Source: Parachlamydiales bacterium
GTDB lineage: Bacteria; Chlamydiota; Chlamydiia; Chlamydiales; Parachlamydiaceae
Direction: 5' to 3'
Length of the DNA stretch: 36,090 nucleotides
NCBI GenBank assembly: GCA_020051075.1
Contig: JAGVJP010000081.1
Location: forward strand, 1 to 36,090
In this document: piece after piece, positions 32,742 through 36,090 of the stretch
Layout: each line of letters begins with the position of its first letter
Numbering within the stretch: position 1 is the stretch's first letter
The notes under the pieces: generated by a model
Told to the model about the DNA's origin: nothing
The model's input: only the letters and a program-made list of their open reading frames with translations
Databases searched by the model: none
Made by a program: the position numbers and the translations under genes

Positions 32742-33039
32742 AATTCCGCGTCGTATAATCATAGTATTTTAACCTGTATGTTAGTTTTTTGCTGACTTAC
32801 GTGCTATTTTATCAAAACAATTCTTACCATCGATCAGTAACTTGCAAGATCCTGATAATGAAGAGATCTTAAGTTCTTCTCCTTCGAGTTCAAGAACGTT
32901 TCTGTTGTTATGAAATCGGAGAAGATGGTAAAACCATTCTAAAATATTTTGGAACTACTGCTATGCTATGAAAAACTTAGAAATAGCGGTATTTTCTCTC
33001 GGAATGTAAGCTGTTTTCACTGCAGGACCTTTTTTAGAG
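32742..33039. other. gene-free upstream region of phr
   Basis: About 300 bp without a supported gene. No strong promoter or hairpin was seen apart from the adjoining palindromic element. It presumably holds the phr promoter. Confidence 0.5.
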
Positions 33040-34479
33040 ATGAATGTTGCTCCAACACTATTATGGTTCAGGCAAGATCTAAGACTTGAAGATCACCCGG
33101 CTCTGCAGGCAGCCATGAATAAAGGGGGAGCGATCATCCCTGTCTATATCTGGTCGCCCGAAGAGGAAGGGGAGTGGGCGTTGGGCGGGGCGAGCAAATG
33201 GTGGCTCCACGGTTCTTTATCTAGTCTGCAAAAAGAATTGCATGAGGCTGGACTTTCCTTGATTATCCGTCGCGGCTCCTCTATAGAGGTGCTGAACAGC
33301 ATCGCTGCTGAAGTTGGCGCCGACGCAATTTTTTGGAGCCGCCGCTATGAACCTCATGCGATGGAACGAGATGCGGCGATAAAGGCAGCGTTGAGAAAAA
33401 GTGGATTCCACCCACAAAGCTTTAATAGTTCCCTCCTTTATGAACCGTGGACGATTTCAAATCGTCAGCAGAAACCTTTTCAGGTATTTACTCCTTTTTG
33501 GAACCATTGTACAAGGTTCCAGGAACCCGACTTTCCTTTACCTAAACCCCGTACGCTTACCCATCATCGCTATCGAAATGCTATTGATTCCGACTCTCTC
33601 GATAGGCTGGATCTTCTGCCCAAATGCCGATGGGATAGCGGCTTAGCAGAGTGTTGGAAGCCTGGGACGACGGCAGCAAAAGAACATCTCAACGACGCCC
33701 TGCAGAGAGTGGTCGCTTCCTACATCGAAACGAGAGATTATCCAGCGATTTCTGGGACTAGCGCCCTTTCCCCCTATCTTCACTTTGGGGAGATCTCCCC
33801 CCGAATGATTTGGCATGCTGTGAAACAGCATATCCACGGTGAAGCGGGTGAGCCTTTTCTGAGGCAGCTGGGATGGCGTGAGTTTGCTCATCATCTGCTC
33901 TACTATTTTCCTCATACTCCTCATCAACCCTTAAGGAGTCATTTTAATGCGTTCGCTTGGAATGACGATGACAAGCTCCTTCGAAAGTGGCAGAGAGGAC
34001 ATACAGGCTATCCTATCGTCGACGCTGGGATGAGGCAGCTTTGGTCTACAGGGTGGATGCACAACCGTGTGAGAATGATTGTCGGTTCTTTTCTCGTCAA
34101 AGATTTATTGCTCCCTTGGCAAAGAGGGGCGCAGTGGTTCTGGGATACCCTTGTTGATGCTGATCTTGCAAATAATACGCTTGGATGGCAGTGGGTTGCC
34201 GGCTGCGGCGCTGACGCCGCCCCATATTTCAGGATCTTCAATCCTGTGAGGCAGGGAGAAAAATTTGACGAAAATGGGATTTATGTTAAACAGTGGCTGC
34301 CTGAGTTGAACGATCTTCCTGCTCAGTGGATCCATAAACCTTGGGAAGCGCCAGAAAAACTCCTTCGTCAAGCTGGGGTGGTTCTGGGAGAAACATATCC
34401 ACACCCTATCGTTGATCACTCCCAAGCACGAGAACGGGCGTTGCAGGCTTTTGCTGCTATAAAAGGAGTTGAAAAATGA
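33040..34479 (+). CDS. phrB: deoxyribodipyrimidine photolyase (class I)
   Basis: A light-driven repair enzyme for UV cyclobutane dimers, 479 residues. The N-terminal alpha/beta antenna domain starts TLLWFRQDLRLEDHPAL (6-22). The C-terminal FAD-binding helical domain contains YPAISGTSALSPYLHFGEISPR, LRQLGWREFAHHLLYYFP, GYPIVDAGMRQLWSTGWMHNRVRMI and DADLANNTLGWQWVAGCGADAAPYFRIFNP, which carry the FAD- and dimer-binding residues and electron-transfer tryptophans. These match CPD photolyases more than cryptochromes, but (6-4) activity cannot be excluded. A photolyase suggests an organism exposed to light in its extracellular stage. Confidence 0.95.
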   Translation: MNVAPTLLWFRQDLRLEDHPALQAAMNKGGAIIPVYIWSPEEEGEWALGGASKWWLHGSLSSLQKELHEAGLSLIIRRGSSIEVLNSIAAEVGADAIFWSRRYEPHAMERDAAIKAALRKSGFHPQSFNSSLLYEPWTISNRQQKPFQVFTPFWNHCTRFQEPDFPLPKPRTLTHHRYRNAIDSDSLDRLDLLPKCRWDSGLAECWKPGTTAAKEHLNDALQRVVASYIETRDYPAISGTSALSPYLHFGEISPRMIWHAVKQHIHGEAGEPFLRQLGWREFAHHLLYYFPHTPHQPLRSHFNAFAWNDDDKLLRKWQRGHTGYPIVDAGMRQLWSTGWMHNRVRMIVGSFLVKDLLLPWQRGAQWFWDTLVDADLANNTLGWQWVAGCGADAAPYFRIFNPVRQGEKFDENGIYVKQWLPELNDLPAQWIHKPWEAPEKLLRQAGVVLGETYPHPIVDHSQARERALQAFAAIKGVEK

Positions 34480-34574
34480 AAATACAAACCCAAATATACA
34501 GATCTCATAGGCCTCTTTGAGGTCATAAAAAGTATTACTCATAGAAATGCTGAAGATCTTGTGTTGTAATAAAA

Positions 34575-34604
34575 TTGACAAAAAAAAATCGAATCCAATA
34601 TAAT
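34575..34604 (+). promoter_or_regulatory. consensus sigma-70-type promoter
   Basis: TTGACA (34575-34580) and TATAAT (34599-34604) both match consensus exactly, with an 18-nt spacer. Transcription would start near 34611, about 33 nt before the ATG at 34644. It is the best promoter in the window and serves the hypothetical membrane-anchored gene. Confidence 0.85.
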
Positions 34605-34643
34605 CCTTTTTATTACTAAATAACCTAAAGGTTAAGAAAAAAT

Positions 34644-35510
34644 ATGAACGTTTCAAATGTAGCATTAATAACAAATCACAATTTAAATCATCGCCTTTTC
34701 AGTAAACCTGCGATTGCTATCGCGGTTGCTCTTACGATTATTGCAGCTTTAGGCGCCTATCTATTCTATAAAGGGTATTTCTCGTTTGCTGCGAGAGCTA
34801 ATCCTTCCCCGACAATTCTTTCTCATTCTTCAAGTATTTCGAAGCCATCTAGTTTAGAGGGAGTCTCACCTGTTGAACCTGTTGTTTCAGAATCCATTCC
34901 TTTAACGACTTCTATAAAATGTCACCTCATGAAGTCTCGTGCTAGAATTGTTCTCGTAGATTCGAAAAATCAAGTAACTATATTACCATCTAAGACATAT
35001 GATGCTATAGCTGATTGTCAGGCTGACTATTTTCAATTTGATAGTCGACAAGGGCATTGGGTTGCTTATTTTAAGACCTCTGACTCTTCGTATGATTGTT
35101 ATGACATTTCAAATGACGGTGCTCGCCTTCGGAAATATCAGAGAGCTAATATAGATCATCAATATCCCCTTTATAGTGGGAATGATTTATTCGTTGGGTT
35201 ATCAGATCTTCAAAAGAAGTGTGTTTTAATTGAGGACAATTTATGGATTCCAAAAGAGGTTCACGATTGTGCAAAAAATGGTAATGCAAGTTACATCGAA
35301 ATCACTGATAGGGAATGGCGCATCATTTTTGAAAATTCTGATTCAATCGGATATATATTAAAAGGGGCAGATGTATTTGAAAGTAATGGGGAGATATCGA
35401 AAATCTTTTACACAGAGCCATGCCCAACCTCGTCGCAAGCATTCCCTATTTTTTATTCCCTTAAAAAAGACAAATTCTTTTATACATACACAGAGTTGAT
35501 GAATTCCTAA
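34644..35510 (+). CDS. membrane-anchored hypothetical protein
   Basis: A 288-residue protein of unknown family. It has a short polar N-terminus, one TM helix at about 22-43 (PAIAIAVALTIIAALGAYLF), a Ser/Pro-rich linker (50-90) and a C-terminal domain of about 190 residues with many aromatic and acidic residues (FQFDSRQGHWVAYFKTSD, EITDREWRIIFENSD), probably beta-rich and facing outside the cytoplasm. There is no lipobox or catalytic motif. It is expressed from a fully consensus promoter 40 nt upstream, which implies strong housekeeping-type transcription. Codons and base content are more AT-rich than the neighbouring phr gene, suggesting a different history. A small hairpin with a T tract follows at 35577. 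Confidence 0.7.
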   Translation: MNVSNVALITNHNLNHRLFSKPAIAIAVALTIIAALGAYLFYKGYFSFAARANPSPTILSHSSSISKPSSLEGVSPVEPVVSESIPLTTSIKCHLMKSRARIVLVDSKNQVTILPSKTYDAIADCQADYFQFDSRQGHWVAYFKTSDSSYDCYDISNDGARLRKYQRANIDHQYPLYSGNDLFVGLSDLQKKCVLIEDNLWIPKEVHDCAKNGNASYIEITDREWRIIFENSDSIGYILKGADVFESNGEISKIFYTEPCPTSSQAFPIFYSLKKDKFFYTYTELMNS

Positions 35511-35576
35511 TCAACGTATGATAATATATATTGTCGCAAGCTTGTTTAGGCACGAAGTGCCGGCATATCATAGCCC

Positions 35577-35597
35577 AGGCCGTCAGGCCTTACTTTT
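35577..35597 (+). terminator. weak hairpin plus T tract after the hypothetical gene
   Basis: An AGGCC-GTCA-GGCCT stem (35577-35590) is followed by TACTTTTTT. The stem is only 5 bp. It contains the 18-nt GCCCAGGC string shared with 20593-20610. A second small hairpin, GGCAC-GAA-GTGCC, lies at 35549-35561. Confidence 0.4.
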
Positions 35598-35651
35598 TTA
35601 AAATATTATTTTACAACAGATCCTTTTCAAACATGAAAAAAGGATCTCCCA

Positions 35652-35828
35652 CATTACAACTCACCTTACGCACCGGAAGTGACATTTCGGCTGAGCCAAA
35701 GCCCCGGGGTTGCGATTCCGTCGACGCCCTTATATTTGCTTCAATATTAGAGCGCCGACGGAGCCGCAACCGCGGGAGCTTTGGCTTCAGCCCAAATGCC
35801 GCTTTCCGGTGCGTAAGGTGAGTTACAA
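35652..35828. repeat. 177-bp imperfect palindrome
   Basis: The left arm 35652-35729 and right arm 35751-35828 are reverse complements at roughly 85% (judged by eye), around a 21-nt AT-rich loop. Exact sub-blocks include CTCACCTTACGCACCGGAA and GCCAAAGC. Two overlapping open frames run through it on both strands but are by-products of the symmetry. Confidence 0.85.
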
Positions 35829-35879
35829 TACGACTCAACGCGAATTTTGGGAAGCTGGCGCTGTTTAGCTGCTACCGCA

Positions 35880-35936
35880 GCTCTCTATTGTTTTCGGCCT
35901 TGACCCCACGTTCCGGTCGCGGAGCTCCCTCCACGC
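35880..35936 (+). repeat. 57-bp dispersed repeat, copy B
   Basis: 52 of 57 bases match copy A at 18376-18432. The internal hairpin has one G to A change (CTCCACGC instead of CTCCGCGC), so it would be weaker here. Same orientation as copy A. Confidence 0.85.
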
Positions 35937-36090
35937 GCATACTTGTACCCACATCTTTTTGCAAAACTCTTACCCCTCTTGCAGCCCTTCGAGGCTGCGA
36001 TACTTAACTTATTCATACCCAGGGCGTTGCCCTTACCATTACCCATTTTTTTCAGCGCGAAGCGTTTGGAGTGCGAAAGTCCTCTTTCGC
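35937..36090. other. gene-free tail with serial short hairpins
   Basis: No gene is seen. Short hairpins follow one another: GCAGCC..GGCTGC near 35983-36000, GGGC-GTT-GCCC near 36021, CGC-GAA-GCG near 36056, and GCGAAAG..CTTTCGC at the very end. They resemble intergenic remnants of repeats continuing beyond the window. Confidence 0.5.

Noticed and set aside
34105..34674. 189-codon frame on the minus strand opposite phr and its 3' flank
   Set aside because: It overlaps most of the photolyase C-terminus and the consensus promoter on the other strand; no domain is seen.
35531..35838. Open frames on both strands through the 35652-35828 palindrome
   Set aside because: They exist because the sequence is self-complementary. 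They have no good ribosome-binding site and composition is repeat-driven.

Overview
The window reads as a chromosomal segment of a Chlamydiae bacterium, most likely one of the amoeba-associated 'environmental' lineages (Parachlamydiaceae/Waddliaceae-like) rather than Chlamydia itself. Reasons: a serine hydroxymethyltransferase carrying the long insertion typical of chlamydial GlyA; eukaryote-flavoured proteins (a RAP-domain RNA-binding protein, a PTP-like phytase, two kinase-like proteins); many lineage-specific secreted or membrane proteins; and a housekeeping set in short minus-strand runs. Composition looks mid-40s % GC by eye, with AT-rich patches at about 1-900 and 34500-35550. No tRNA, rRNA, transposase, phage gene or CRISPR array was recognised.

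Layout. 1-6100: a Ser/Pro-rich kinase-like protein (+), a secreted S9-like hydrolase (-), the membrane thiol-redox protein DipZ (+) and an exported kinase-like protein (-). Between the hydrolase and dipZ lies a near-perfect ~120-bp inverted pair of repeats, so both 5' leaders carry the same sequence. 6160-10040: inositol monophosphatase (-), an untracked 54-residue acidic protein (+), a PTP-like phytase (-) and release factor RF3 (-). 10240-16630: a coiled-coil protein, then a minus-strand run rimO > 59-residue membrane protein > lysS > uup-like ABC-F. 16839-20540: an APC amino-acid permease (+), a hypothetical (-) and 6-phosphogluconate dehydrogenase (+). 20658-23588: two tandem paralogous membrane proteins (-) and the RAP protein (+). 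23752-32578: a minus-strand block valS, glyA, aguB, aguA, smr, a secreted hypothetical, and an M29 aminopeptidase. 33040-35510: DNA photolyase and a membrane-anchored hypothetical with a consensus sigma-70 promoter. 35511-36090: no convincing gene, but a ~177-bp palindrome and several hairpin-forming repeats.

How the genes fit together. aguA and aguB overlap by 4 bp and together convert agmatine to putrescine; the smr gene overlaps the end of aguA. The phytase and the inositol monophosphatase could act in sequence on inositol phosphates, which is inference. rimO, lysS, uup, prfC and valS are translation functions.

The most interesting structure is not a gene. A family of palindromic elements built on GGATAGGCAGGAT/CAGGATGGG words occurs at four places (3000-3388, 7336-7403, 25051-25110, 32671-32741). 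In three copies a 27-nt core varies at only three positions. All the 5'-leader copies have the same orientation relative to the gene they precede (hydrolase, dipZ, M29 peptidase, valS). A second, unrelated 57-bp repeat (18376-18432 and 35880-35936) and an 18-nt GCCCAGGC-type hairpin (20593 and 35573) add to the repeat load.
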